A DNA stretch of 64,000 bases from Variovorax flavidus. Lineage in GTDB: Bacteria; Pseudomonadota; Gammaproteobacteria; Burkholderiales; Burkholderiaceae_C. The DNA is taken from NCBI RefSeq assembly GCF_030317145.1, contig NZ_JASZYE010000001.1:496001-560000 (forward strand). The letters are read 5' to 3'. Position 1 is the stretch's first letter. Each line of letters opens with the position of its first letter. The position numbers were made by a program, and so were the translations under genes. Below, in pieces: positions 47,882 to 56,341 of this stretch. The notes under the pieces are model-generated. The model searched no databases. It saw nothing but the letters and a program-made list of their open reading frames with translations, and was not told the DNA's origin.

Positions 47882-47976
47882 CTCGCCCCCAGGCTTGCTC
47901 ACTTCGTGTAGCCGCCTACCCCCTGCCGGGGGCAATACCGGCGGACCGGCAGAGCCGGTTCCGCGGTATTTCTGGA
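47882..47976 (+). repeat. Dispersed intergenic repeat, copy 2
   Basis: Same order of elements as copy 1: CTCGCCCCCAGG, CACTTCGTGTAG, hairpin CCCCCTGCCGGGGGCAA, then ACCGGCAGAGCCGGTTCC and CGCGGTATTTCTGGA. It differs at scattered bases, several of which keep the hairpins paired. Confidence 0.8.
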
Positions 47977-48072
47977 ATTGGACGGGGTGGTGGCTCATGG
48001 GGGGTGGCGTGGTGGGAAACGGGGGGTGCGTTCGGGCCAGAACTGCAACAGGAAGCGCCACACAGTGTTTCA

Positions 48073-48112
48073 CTTCTGGCCGGCTTCTGGCCGGCTTCTG
48101 GCCGGCTTCTGG
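48073..48112 (+). repeat. 11-bp tandem repeat upstream of fhcB
   Basis: Three perfect copies of CTTCTGGCCGG plus a partial CTTCTGG, ending 71 bp before the fhcB start. The unit length is close to one helical turn, so the copies lie on the same DNA face. Confidence 0.85.
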
Positions 48113-48183
48113 GCGCTGTCCGGTTGCGCATCGCGAGCGCTTGCATCGCGGGCAGTGGCACATCGCTTGCGTGAAGCAGGGCG

Positions 48184-49488
48184 ATGACCGAATCCTTGCT
48201 GGCGGCGGAAAGCGGTCCCGCTCGCTGGACCTGTCCCTTTTGCGTGTTGCTTTGCGACGACCTGAGCGTCCGGGCCAGCGCGTCCGGCACATCGTTGGAA
48301 CTGGCCGATGGCGAGTGCGCCAGCGCGCGCAGCGGGCTCGCACGGTTCCCGGCCACGCCTTCGGCTGCGACGCCGTTGGTCGACGGGCATCCGGCCGATC
48401 TGGCCGGGGCGATCGCTGCGGCTGCCCGCATCCTTGCCGTGAGCCGTCAGCCGCTGTTCGGTGGCCTGGGCACCGACGTGGCGGGCGCCCGCGCGGTGTA
48501 CCGCCTGGCCTGCGAAACGGGCGCGATCTGCGATCCCGCCGGCGGAGCGGTGCTGATGCAGTCGGTGCGATCACTGCAGGATCGGGGCGGCTTCACGACC
48601 ACGCTGGCCGAGGTGCGCACCCGCGCCGACCTCATCGTCTGCCTGAACGAATTGCCCACCGGCGAAGCCGCCGAGTTCTTTGCGCGCTGCGGGTTGGCGG
48701 AGGAGGGCTTGGTGCCGCAGAGGCATGTGGTGCTGCTCGGGGGCAAGGCGGACGACCCGGCCGGCTTGGCAGCGCTGGCCCGAAACAGTGGCGTCACGAC
48801 CGAGGTGGTCCCTCTCCACGGCGATCTGTTCTCGACGGTGGCGTTGCTGTCGGCGCTGCTGGCCCGGCGCTCCGTACGCGCCGTGCCTTTGCCGCTCTCT
48901 GCGTTGGCCGATCGCCTGCGCGCGGCACGCTACGCGGTGATCGTCGGCCAGACGGACCGGTTGCCGGCGCAAGGAGGGTTGATCGTCGAGGCCATCCATC
49001 GGATCGTCGGCACGCTCAACGCCACCACGCGCGCGGGCGCGATGTGGCTCGGCGGCGGCAACGGCGCGGGCACGGTCAACGAGGTCTTCACCTGGCTGTC
49101 GGGCTTGCCCTTGCGCACGCGCGCCGGCCCCGCCGGGCTGGAACACGAACCGCTGTGCTTCGACACCTCGCGCCTCCTGGCCGATGCGGCCGTGGATTGC
49201 CTGCTGTGGATTTCGAGCTTCGACCCCATGTGCGCGCCGCCGGTCTCACCTGTGCCGCTCGTCCTGCTGGGGCACCCCGGCCTGGCGTCTTCGGCGGCGC
49301 ACGTAGGGAGCGTGTTCATTCCGGTGTCGACACCGGGCATCGGATCGGCCGGTCATCTCTTTCGCGCTGACGGCGGCACGGTGCTGCCGCTGGTTCCGGT
49401 CTATCGCGACACCTTGCCGGCACTGGCCGACGTGCTCGGCCGCATCACGCAGGGCGTGTCCGCGTTGCGTGCAAGGGCCAGCCCATGA
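48184..49488 (+). CDS. fhcB: Formyltransferase/hydrolase complex subunit B
   Basis: A 434-aa homologue of formylmethanofuran dehydrogenase subunit B. The N-terminal Cys motif is kept (WTCPFCVLLCDDLSVRAS), followed by DGECASARSGLARFP. The middle has the molybdopterin-oxidoreductase-like fold (LFGGLGTDVAGARAVYRLAC, MWLGGGNGAGTVNEVFTWLS). In methylotrophs this subunit has no dehydrogenase activity and serves as a scaffold in the FhcABCD complex that converts formyl-H4MPT to formate. First gene of fhcBADC; 4-bp overlap with fhcA. Confidence 0.92.
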   Translation: MTESLLAAESGPARWTCPFCVLLCDDLSVRASASGTSLELADGECASARSGLARFPATPSAATPLVDGHPADLAGAIAAAARILAVSRQPLFGGLGTDVAGARAVYRLACETGAICDPAGGAVLMQSVRSLQDRGGFTTTLAEVRTRADLIVCLNELPTGEAAEFFARCGLAEEGLVPQRHVVLLGGKADDPAGLAALARNSGVTTEVVPLHGDLFSTVALLSALLARRSVRAVPLPLSALADRLRAARYAVIVGQTDRLPAQGGLIVEAIHRIVGTLNATTRAGAMWLGGGNGAGTVNEVFTWLSGLPLRTRAGPAGLEHEPLCFDTSRLLADAAVDCLLWISSFDPMCAPPVSPVPLVLLGHPGLASSAAHVGSVFIPVSTPGIGSAGHLFRADGGTVLPLVPVYRDTLPALADVLGRITQGVSALRARASP

Positions 49489-51176
49489 GCACCGTGCGCC
49501 TTCGCGGCGGTCGCGTCATCGATCCGACCCAGCCCGCCGACACCGTGCGGGATGTCTGCGTGCAGGACGGCCGTATCGCGTCGCTCGATGCCCGCGACCC
49601 GGTCGACGAGGAGATCGACGCCAGCGGCTGCGTGGTGATGGCGGGCGGCATCGACATGCACACGCACATCGGCGGCGGCAAGGTCAACCTGGCGCGCCTG
49701 CTGATGCCTGAGTTGCATCGCGCCAACGGCAATCCGATGGCGCTCCCGGCCAATCCGCTCGAACTGGCGTCCTGCGGCGGTTGTGCGCCCGGTACGCTGG
49801 CCACGGGCTACCGCTATGTGGAGATGGGCTACACCGCGGCCTTCGAGCCGGCGATGGTGGCGAGCAACGCCCGCCACGCGCACATGGAAATGGGCGACAC
49901 GCCGATCCTCGACCACGGCGCCTACGTGATGCTCGGCAACGACGAACTGTTTCTCGAACTGCTTTCCAAGGGCGGCGAGGGCGGCCACAACTTCGAGACC
50001 CTGCGCGACTACATGGGCTGGACGATTCATGCCACCAAGGCGATGGGCGTCAAGGTGGTCAATCCGGCGGGCATCTCGGCCTTCAAGTTCAACCAGCGCA
50101 AGCTCGATGTCGACGAGCGCCATGTCCACTGGCAGGTGACGCCGCGCCAGGTGGTGCACACGCTGGCGCGGGCCCTGCGCGAGCTCGGCGTGCCGCACCC
50201 GTTGCACATCCACGGCAGCAACCTGGGCGTGGCCGGCAACATCGAATCGACGCTCCAGACCATCCAGGCGCTGGAAGGACTGCCGGCGCACCTCACGCAC
50301 GTGCAGTTCCACGCCTATGGCACCGAAGGGCCGAAGAAGTTCTCGTCGGCGGCGCTGCAGCTCGCCGAAGCCGTCAATGCCAACCCGAACATCAGCATCG
50401 ATGTCGGGCAGATCATGTTCGGCCAGACCGTCACGGCCTCGGGCGACACGATGCGCCAGCACGCCCAATCCGGCCTAGCCAGCCCGCGCAAATGGGCCGG
50501 CAGCGACATCGAGTGCGAGGCCGGCTGCGGTGTCGTCCCGTTCAAGTACCGCGAGCAGAGCTACGTGAACGCCCTGCAGTGGGTGATCGGCCTGGAGATC
50601 TTCCTGCTCGTCACCGACCCCTGGCGCGTGGTGCTGACCACCGACCATCCCAACGGCGGACCGTTCACCAGCTACCCGCACCTGATCCGGCTGCTGATGG
50701 ACCGCAGCTTCCGCGAGGAGCAGCTGGCGAAGCTGCACCCGGACGTGTCTGCCCATTGCGCGCTGCGCTCGATCACGCGCGAACTGAGCCTGCGGGAGAT
50801 CGCCATCATGACGCGCGCCGCGCCCGCACGGCTGCTGGGCCTTCGCGACCGGGGCCACCTGGGCGTGGGGGCCGCGGCGGACATCGCGGTGTACCGCGAG
50901 CAGGCCGATCGCGAAGCCATGTTCTCGACGCCCGAGTTCGTCTTCAAGGATGGCGCGGTGGTCGCGCGCGGAGGCCGCATCACCGCCGTGCCGACCGGCG
51001 GCACGCACTTCGTCGAACCCGAGTACGACCGCGGCATCGAGAAGACCTTGCGCAAGCATCTCGCGGCACACGGCTCGGTGAACTTCGACCGCATCGCGAT
51101 CGGCCACGACGAACTGTGCAGCTGCTGCAACGGCGGGCGGCTCTTGCCGGCGGCGTGCTTCAGGACCGTGCCATGA
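49485..51176 (+). CDS. fhcA: Formyltransferase/hydrolase complex subunit A
   Basis: A 563-aa amidohydrolase-fold subunit that hydrolyses formyl-methanofuran to formate. The metal motif GGIDMHTHIGGGKVNLARLL is near residue 55. GVKVVNPAGISAFKFNQRKL is near 190, HPLHIHGSNLGVAGNIEST near 245, and LTTDHPNGGPFTSYPHLI near 387 carries a catalytic Asp/His pair. The order B-A-D-C and the 4-bp overlap with fhcB are as in Methylobacterium. It ends 58 bp before fhcD. Confidence 0.95.
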   Translation: MSTVRLRGGRVIDPTQPADTVRDVCVQDGRIASLDARDPVDEEIDASGCVVMAGGIDMHTHIGGGKVNLARLLMPELHRANGNPMALPANPLELASCGGCAPGTLATGYRYVEMGYTAAFEPAMVASNARHAHMEMGDTPILDHGAYVMLGNDELFLELLSKGGEGGHNFETLRDYMGWTIHATKAMGVKVVNPAGISAFKFNQRKLDVDERHVHWQVTPRQVVHTLARALRELGVPHPLHIHGSNLGVAGNIESTLQTIQALEGLPAHLTHVQFHAYGTEGPKKFSSAALQLAEAVNANPNISIDVGQIMFGQTVTASGDTMRQHAQSGLASPRKWAGSDIECEAGCGVVPFKYREQSYVNALQWVIGLEIFLLVTDPWRVVLTTDHPNGGPFTSYPHLIRLLMDRSFREEQLAKLHPDVSAHCALRSITRELSLREIAIMTRAAPARLLGLRDRGHLGVGAAADIAVYREQADREAMFSTPEFVFKDGAVVARGGRITAVPTGGTHFVEPEYDRGIEKTLRKHLAAHGSVNFDRIAIGHDELCSCCNGGRLLPAACFRTVP

Positions 51177-51234
51177 ACGCCGCCCGGCCGCCCGAAGGCG
51201 ATCGCACCGCAGTGCGCGGCACGGAGGTTCGCCA

Positions 51235-52158
51235 ATGAGCGACCCGTTGATCCGGAACGGCGTGCAGATCGACGATGGCTTCGCCGAAGCCTTCCCGATG
51301 AAGGCCACGCGCATCCTCATCACAGCGCACAACGCCACCTGGGCGCGCCACGCCGCGGTGTCGGCGACCGGCCTGGCGACCTCGGTGATCGCCTGCGGGT
51401 GCGAGGCCGGCATCGAACGCGAACTCCGCGCCGACGAGACGCCTGATGGACGCCCCGGCCTGAGCGTGCTGATCTTTTCCATGTCGGGCAAGGAGCTGGC
51501 CAGGCAGGTCGAGCGGCGTGTCGGCCAATGCGTGCTGACCTGCCCGACGACCGCGGTCTACGCCGGCATCGCAGAGGGGGAGGCGATCGCGCTGGGGCAA
51601 AACCTGCGCTTCTTCGGCGATGGCTGGCAGATCTCCAAGGTCATCGATGGCGTCCGCTACTGGCGCGTGCCGGTGATGGATGGCGAGTTCGTCGCGCAGG
51701 AGAGCACGGCGGTGGTCAAGGGCGTGGGCGGCGGCAACCTGCTGCTGCTGTGCAGCGACACCGACAGCGCGCTGGCCGTCTCCGAAGCCGCCGTCAACGC
51801 CATGAAGGCGCTGCCCAACGTGATCCTGCCTTTTCCCGGCGGGGTGGTGCGCTCCGGCTCGAAGGTGGGCAGCAAGTACGCGGCGCTGAACGCATCCACC
51901 AACGAGGCTTTCTGTCCCAGCCTCTACGGCCTGGTGGCCCACAGCGAGCTGACGCCGCAAACGCGCTGCGTGATGGAGATCGTGATCGACGGCCTGACCG
52001 AAGCCGATGTCGGCGCGGCGATGCGCGTGGGCATGCAGGCCGGCATCGCCTGTGGTGCGGCGTGCGGGCTGCTGCGCATTTCGGCAGGCAACTATGGCGG
52101 CAAGCTCGGTCCGTTCCACTTCCATTTGCGCAAGCTGCTGGGGGAGGGCGGACCATGA
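51235..52158 (+). CDS. fhcD: Formylmethanofuran--H4MPT formyltransferase
   Basis: A 307-aa subunit that moves the formyl group from 5-formyl-H4MPT to methanofuran. Family blocks: IDDGFAEAFPMKATRILITA near 10-30, LGQNLRFFGDGWQISKVIDG near 120, PVMDGEFVAQESTAVVKGVG near 145, and GLTEADVGAAMRVGMQAGIA near 260. A short gap after fhcA carries GGAGG-like AACGGAGG spacing (CACGGAGGTT ending 6 bp before the ATG). It has a 4-bp overlap with fhcC. Confidence 0.96.
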   Translation: MSDPLIRNGVQIDDGFAEAFPMKATRILITAHNATWARHAAVSATGLATSVIACGCEAGIERELRADETPDGRPGLSVLIFSMSGKELARQVERRVGQCVLTCPTTAVYAGIAEGEAIALGQNLRFFGDGWQISKVIDGVRYWRVPVMDGEFVAQESTAVVKGVGGGNLLLLCSDTDSALAVSEAAVNAMKALPNVILPFPGGVVRSGSKVGSKYAALNASTNEAFCPSLYGLVAHSELTPQTRCVMEIVIDGLTEADVGAAMRVGMQAGIACGAACGLLRISAGNYGGKLGPFHFHLRKLLGEGGP

Positions 52159-52970
52159 GCGGCTGGCGGTTGACGCTCAAGGCATCGCCTGCGCTTCGGG
52201 TGGACTTGCGTGGCGTGACACCGGCGTCGTTGGCGGATCTCTCACTTGCCGAGGTCGAGCGCCGGCCAGTGGGCTACGGCAATGCATGGGTGCCGCTCGC
52301 CGAATTCTTCGAACTGGAAGCGCGTGACGACGATGCACTCGTCTTCGATGGCGACCTGGCTCGCTTCGATCGCGTGGGCTGGCAGTTGGCGGGAGGCCGC
52401 ATCCGCGTCGATGGCGACGTCGGGCACTACGCCGGCGGCTGCATGAGCGCGGGCGAGCTGATCGTCAACGGCCGCGCCGGCCTGCTGGCCGCCTGCGAGA
52501 TGGCAGGCGGCAGCTTCACCGTGCAGGGCGACGTGGACGATTTCGCGGCCAGCACCTTGCCGGGCAGCATGGACGGCATGCGCGGCGGTACCTTTGTCGT
52601 GAAGGGCAATGCCGGCGCGCGATTCGGAGACCGCATGCGGCGCGGCAGCGCGATCGTGCACGGCGATGCCGGCGATTTCCTGGCTTCGCGCCTGGTAGCC
52701 GGCACCATCGCGGTCGGCGGGCGCGCCGGAGCGCACGCGGGGTGGGGCATGCGGCGCGGCAGCGTGGTGTTTGCCACCGGGCCTGCGGCGTTGGAGGTTG
52801 CCGCGACCTTTGTTCCGGCGCTGGCTGCGGCGGACGTGTTCTGGCAACTGCTGGCGCGCGATCTGGCACGACATGGCGGACCTTTCGCGACGCTGCGCAC
52901 CCGGCGTATCGAACGGCACCTGGGAGATCTGGCAGTGGACGGCAGGGGCGAAATTATCATTGCACGTTAG
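52155..52970 (+). CDS. fhcC: Formyltransferase/hydrolase complex subunit C
   Basis: A 271-aa subunit related to formylmethanofuran dehydrogenase C and the glutamate synthase C-terminal beta-helix. Repeated G-x-x-x-G units are visible: GGRIRVDGDVGHYAGGCMSA, GGSFTVQGDVDDFAASTLPG, GGTFVVKGNAGARFGDRMRR and GSAIVHGDAGDFLASRLVAG. The role is structural, binding the A and D subunits. It ends 18 bp before the pabBC fusion, which may be co-transcribed. Confidence 0.93.
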   Translation: MSGWRLTLKASPALRVDLRGVTPASLADLSLAEVERRPVGYGNAWVPLAEFFELEARDDDALVFDGDLARFDRVGWQLAGGRIRVDGDVGHYAGGCMSAGELIVNGRAGLLAACEMAGGSFTVQGDVDDFAASTLPGSMDGMRGGTFVVKGNAGARFGDRMRRGSAIVHGDAGDFLASRLVAGTIAVGGRAGAHAGWGMRRGSVVFATGPAALEVAATFVPALAAADVFWQLLARDLARHGGPFATLRTRRIERHLGDLAVDGRGEIIIAR

Positions 52971-52988
52971 CAACCGAACTGCACCCTG

Positions 52989-54893
52989 ATGACCTTGGCC
53001 GCCCATAGTTTCGCGTTGCTCGACGACTGCGCAGCAACCCGCGATCGGCCGACGAGCCGGCTGTACCGGGGATTCGTGCGCGAGCACCACTGCACCGACC
53101 CGGCCGGACTCGACGCGATGTGGGGACCGGTGGAAGCCGACCTGCGCGACGGGCTGCATGCGGTCCTGCTCATCGACTACGAATGGGGCGCCAAGCTCCT
53201 GAAGGCCGGCCACGAGCGGCTCGGCCACGACGATGCATCGGCCCTGCGCGTGCTGATGTTCCGTGAGCTTTCGCGACTCTCGGCCGCCGAGGCGGGCGAT
53301 TGGCTCGCGGGCCTCGAACCGGGGCCGGTGTCTGCGGCGGGCGTCATGGACCTGGCGCCCAGCGTGGACGAGCCGGCGTTCACCGAGGCCATCGCGCGCA
53401 TCCACGAGGCCATCGCGGGCGGCGAGACCTACCAGGTCAACTACACCTTCCGGCTGCAGGGGCAGGCCTACGGGTCGCCCGTGGCGCTGTACCGGCGGCT
53501 GCGCGGGCGCCAGCCGGTGTCCTACGGCGCGCTGATCGCCTTGCCCGCACGGTGCGGATCGGCGGACGCGGTGACGCATGTCCTGTCCTGCTCGCCGGAA
53601 TTGTTCGTGCGCCATGACGATGGCCTGCTTACCTCACGGCCCATGAAAGGCACGGCCTCCCGCGCGGAAGGGGCGGAAGGCGACAGCGAGACCGCACGCC
53701 TCCTGTCGATCGACGTCAAGAACCGGGCCGAGAACGTGATGATCGTCGACCTGCTGCGCAATGACCTGGGGCGCCTCGCGCAGATCGGCAGCGTGAAGGT
53801 GGCGCAGCTGTTCGCGATCGAACCCTACAACACGCTGTTCCAGATGACCTCCACCGTGGAGGCCCGTCTGAAGCCCGAGATCGGATTTCCGGACGTGTTG
53901 CGTGCCGTGTTCCCGTGCGGGTCGATCACCGGCGCGCCCAAGCACCACACGATGCAGCTGATCTCCGGCTTGGAAACCACGCCCCGCGGGCTCTACTGCG
54001 GGGCCATCGGCTGGATGGATGCGCCGCAGGGCGCGGCGCGGGTGGGCGACTTCTGCCTGTCGGTCGCGATCCGCACGCTCACGCTGGGGCACGAAATGCG
54101 GGGCTTGCGGCCGGCGCGCCTGGGCATCGGCGCCGGCATCGTGGCCGACAGCCAGGCGGGTGACGAGTTCAGGGAAAGCCATCTGAAGGCGCGCTTCCTG
54201 ACCGGCCTGGACCCGGGGTTCGAATTGTTCGAGACGATGCTCGCGACCGCGGAGCAGGCGGAGCGGGGCGCCCCGCCGGTACTTCGCCATCTCGATCGCC
54301 ATCTGGCACGGTTGGCGCACAGCGGCCGCGTGCTGGGCTTCCGTTTCGATCGCGCCGCAGCCCTGGACGCCGTGTCGGCACTCGCCCGGACCTTGACGCC
54401 CGACAAACGCTGGCGCGTGCGGCTGGCGCTGTCCCATGACGGAAGCCTGCAACTCCAGCACGCGCCGCTCGCGCCCTTGGCGGACGAATCGGTTTTGCTG
54501 CGGGTGGCTGACGAGCGTTTGCCCGATTTCAACCCGCTGTCCGCCCACAAGACCACGGTGCGGCAGGTGTACGACGAAGCCGTGCGCGCGGCCGAGCGCG
54601 ATGGCGCATTCGACAGCCTGTTCTTCACCGCCGGCGGCCGCCTGGTCGAAGGCGGCCGCACCTCGGTGTTCCTGAAGATCGACGGCCGATGGGCCACGCC
54701 GCCGCTGGCCGATGGCGCACTGCCCGGCGTGATGCGCGGCTGCCTGCTCGAAGACCCGGAGTGGCGCGCCGTCGAGCGCAGCCTCGGCTGGAACGATCTG
54801 CAACGTGCCGAGGCCATCGTCGTGTGCAATGCGCTGCGCGGCACGCTGCCGGCGCGGCTGCTGCAAGCGGTGCCCGCACAGGTCGGCGGGTGA
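52989..54893 (+). CDS. pabB: PabB-PabC fusion: aminodeoxychorismate synthase component I / lyase
   Basis: A 634-aa bifunctional enzyme for p-aminobenzoate. The chorismate-binding domain (about 1-400) has RPMKGTASR, whose Lys is diagnostic of aminodeoxychorismate rather than anthranilate synthase, then NRAENVMIVDLLRNDLGRLA and FPCGSITGAPKHHTMQLISG. The C-terminal PLP fold-type-IV domain (about 415-634) shows LFETMLATAEQAERG and LSAHKTTVRQVYDEAVRAAE with the likely PLP Lys. It directly follows fhcC. pABA is the substrate of the beta-RFAP synthase at 31596, so this copy plausibly serves H4MPT as well as folate. Confidence 0.92.
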   Translation: MTLAAHSFALLDDCAATRDRPTSRLYRGFVREHHCTDPAGLDAMWGPVEADLRDGLHAVLLIDYEWGAKLLKAGHERLGHDDASALRVLMFRELSRLSAAEAGDWLAGLEPGPVSAAGVMDLAPSVDEPAFTEAIARIHEAIAGGETYQVNYTFRLQGQAYGSPVALYRRLRGRQPVSYGALIALPARCGSADAVTHVLSCSPELFVRHDDGLLTSRPMKGTASRAEGAEGDSETARLLSIDVKNRAENVMIVDLLRNDLGRLAQIGSVKVAQLFAIEPYNTLFQMTSTVEARLKPEIGFPDVLRAVFPCGSITGAPKHHTMQLISGLETTPRGLYCGAIGWMDAPQGAARVGDFCLSVAIRTLTLGHEMRGLRPARLGIGAGIVADSQAGDEFRESHLKARFLTGLDPGFELFETMLATAEQAERGAPPVLRHLDRHLARLAHSGRVLGFRFDRAAALDAVSALARTLTPDKRWRVRLALSHDGSLQLQHAPLAPLADESVLLRVADERLPDFNPLSAHKTTVRQVYDEAVRAAERDGAFDSLFFTAGGRLVEGGRTSVFLKIDGRWATPPLADGALPGVMRGCLLEDPEWRAVERSLGWNDLQRAEAIVVCNALRGTLPARLLQAVPAQVGG

Positions 54894-54894
54894 C

Positions 54895-55584
54895 ATGGTC
54901 TCCGGCAAGCTCGCGCTCTTCGATCTGGACCTGACGCTGATCCCTTTCGACAGCGGCATGGCCTGGACGCAATTCCTGATCGGCCGTGGCATCCTGCCGG
55001 CCGAAGCCGAGCCGCGCTACCTGGCCTACTGCCATGAGTACATCGCGGGCACGCTCGACATCCATGCCATGCACCGCTCCAACATGCGGCCGCTGCTGCA
55101 GTATTCGCGAGCGACGCTGGCGCAATGGCAGCAAGACTTCGAAGCCGAGATGGCGCCCCGCATGCCGGCATGGAGCCTGGCGCTGGTCAAGCGCCATCAG
55201 GAGAGTGGAGACCTGTGCGCCATCGTCACTGCAACGACGGAACTGATCTCCGAGCCGATCGCGCGCCTGTTCGGCATCGACCACCTGGTGGCCACGCGCC
55301 CCGCGACCGTGGATGGCTTGGCCGGCGCCCCGTTCACCGGAGAGATCGATGGCGAGCCCTGCTATCGGCAGCACAAGGTGACGCGCGTCAATGCCTGGCT
55401 GGCTTCGCGGCCCCAAGGATCGGGCCGCAGCCTGTCCGAGTTCGAGCAGTCGTGGTTCTACTCCGACGCCATGGGCGACCTGCCCTTGCTCAGCGCCGTC
55501 TCGCACCCTGTCGTGGTCTGCCCCGATGAGCGACTGCACGCCCACGCGCTGCAAGCAGGATGGCCCATCCTGTACCCTGCCTGA
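54895..55584 (+). CDS. HAD-IB family phosphatase
   Basis: A 229-aa HAD hydrolase similar to SerB-like phosphatases. The catalytic DxD is in KLALFDLDLTLIPFDSG near residue 10-12, motif II Thr in LCAIVTATTELISEPIARLF near 110, and motif IV in WFYSDAMGDLPLLSAV near 190. The insertion between motif I and II is the all-helical IB cap. It begins 1 bp after the pabBC stop and is therefore likely co-transcribed. The substrate is unknown; a phosphorylated cofactor precursor is possible but unproven. Confidence 0.85.
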   Translation: MVSGKLALFDLDLTLIPFDSGMAWTQFLIGRGILPAEAEPRYLAYCHEYIAGTLDIHAMHRSNMRPLLQYSRATLAQWQQDFEAEMAPRMPAWSLALVKRHQESGDLCAIVTATTELISEPIARLFGIDHLVATRPATVDGLAGAPFTGEIDGEPCYRQHKVTRVNAWLASRPQGSGRSLSEFEQSWFYSDAMGDLPLLSAVSHPVVVCPDERLHAHALQAGWPILYPA

Positions 55585-55610
55585 CGTCGCCGCTACGCTC
55601 CTTGCGGCCG

Positions 55611-55702
55611 CCAGGAATCCCGTGGAACCGGCTTCGCCGGGCCACAGGGATTGCCCCCGGAAGGGGGTGGAGAGCGACACGAAGTGCGCGAGCCTGGGGG
55701 CG
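55611..55702 (-). repeat. Dispersed intergenic repeat, copy 3
   Basis: Read on the minus strand: CTCGCCCCCAGGC, CACTTCGTGTCG, hairpin CCCCCTTCCGGGGGCAA, GGCCCGGCGAAGCCGGTTCC and CGGGATTCCTGG. It lies between the convergent HAD phosphatase and LuxR-type regulator genes, like copy 1 between convergent genes. Confidence 0.8.
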
Positions 55703-55711
55703 AGCCCATCC

Positions 55712-56341
55712 TTAGGCTTGAATGAGTCCCCAGCGTAGCGCGACGAGCGTCAACTCCGACTGGTTGCTCGCACCCAGCTTCTGCTTGACGTGGTACAGGT
55801 GCGTGCCCACCGTGCTCGGCGACAGGTTCAGGGTTTCGGCGATCTGCGCCACGGTCTGGCCGCGCGCGAGCTGGATGAAGACCGAGAACTCGCGCTCGCT
55901 CAGCGCATCGGCAGGGCTGGTGTCGCCTTCGAGTTGCGTCAGCGCCAGGGCCTGTGCCGTGCGGGCATCGACATAGCGCTCGCCACGCGCCACCGCGGTG
56001 ACCGCGGCGATCAGCGCGTCAGGTGCGCTGCGCTTGGTCAGGTAGCCGAGCGCTCCGGCGCGCAGCACGCGCCTCGGGTGGGCGGTGTCCTCGTGAGCCG
56101 ACAGGGCCAGCACGCGCGCCTTCGGGTCTTGCGCCAGCAGGCGCCGGACCGCCTCCAGCCCGCCGATGCCGGGCATCGAGATGTCCATCACCACGACGTC
56201 CGGCCTGACGCGCGGATAGTCGATGCAGGCTTGTTCGCCGCTCTCGGCCTCCGCCACCACTTCGACCTGCGCGTCGGCCAGCAGCATGCGAAAACCCACG
56301 CGCACCAAGGCGTGATCGTCGACCAGCAGCACGCGGATCAT
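55712..56341 (-). CDS. LuxR/NarL-type response regulator
   Basis: A 209-aa regulator. The receiver is IRVLLVDDHALVRVGFRMLL with phospho-acceptor Asp near 53 (PDVVVMDISMPGIGG). The C-terminal LuxR helix-turn-helix is ALSEREFSVFIQLARGQTVA, then LSPSTVGTHLYHVKQKLGAS. The start MIRVLLVDD overlaps the kinase stop by 4 bp. It lies next to the pqq operon and resembles regulators of PQQ-dependent alcohol dehydrogenase systems. Its likely target is the TCATGA cluster before pqqA. Confidence 0.9.
   Translation of the reverse strand: MIRVLLVDDHALVRVGFRMLLADAQVEVVAEAESGEQACIDYPRVRPDVVVMDISMPGIGGLEAVRRLLAQDPKARVLALSAHEDTAHPRRVLRAGALGYLTKRSAPDALIAAVTAVARGERYVDARTAQALALTQLEGDTSPADALSEREFSVFIQLARGQTVAQIAETLNLSPSTVGTHLYHVKQKLGASNQSELTLVALRWGLIQA

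Larger units (their letters stand above)
47820..48183. other. Regulatory spacer upstream of fhcB
   Basis: The spacer is 364 bp without a convincing gene. It contains dispersed repeat copy 2 (47882-47976) and an 11-bp tandem repeat (48073-48112) just before fhcB. It probably holds the end of the HisA-like transcript and the fhc promoter. Confidence 0.6.

Noticed and set aside
48073-48112. Tandem repeat as a CRISPR array
   Set aside because: Units are 11 bp with no unique spacers and no cas genes.
52989-54893. Assignment as anthranilate synthase (TrpE)
   Set aside because: The diagnostic Lys in MKGT and the C-terminal aminotransferase class IV domain fit PabB-PabC, not TrpE.
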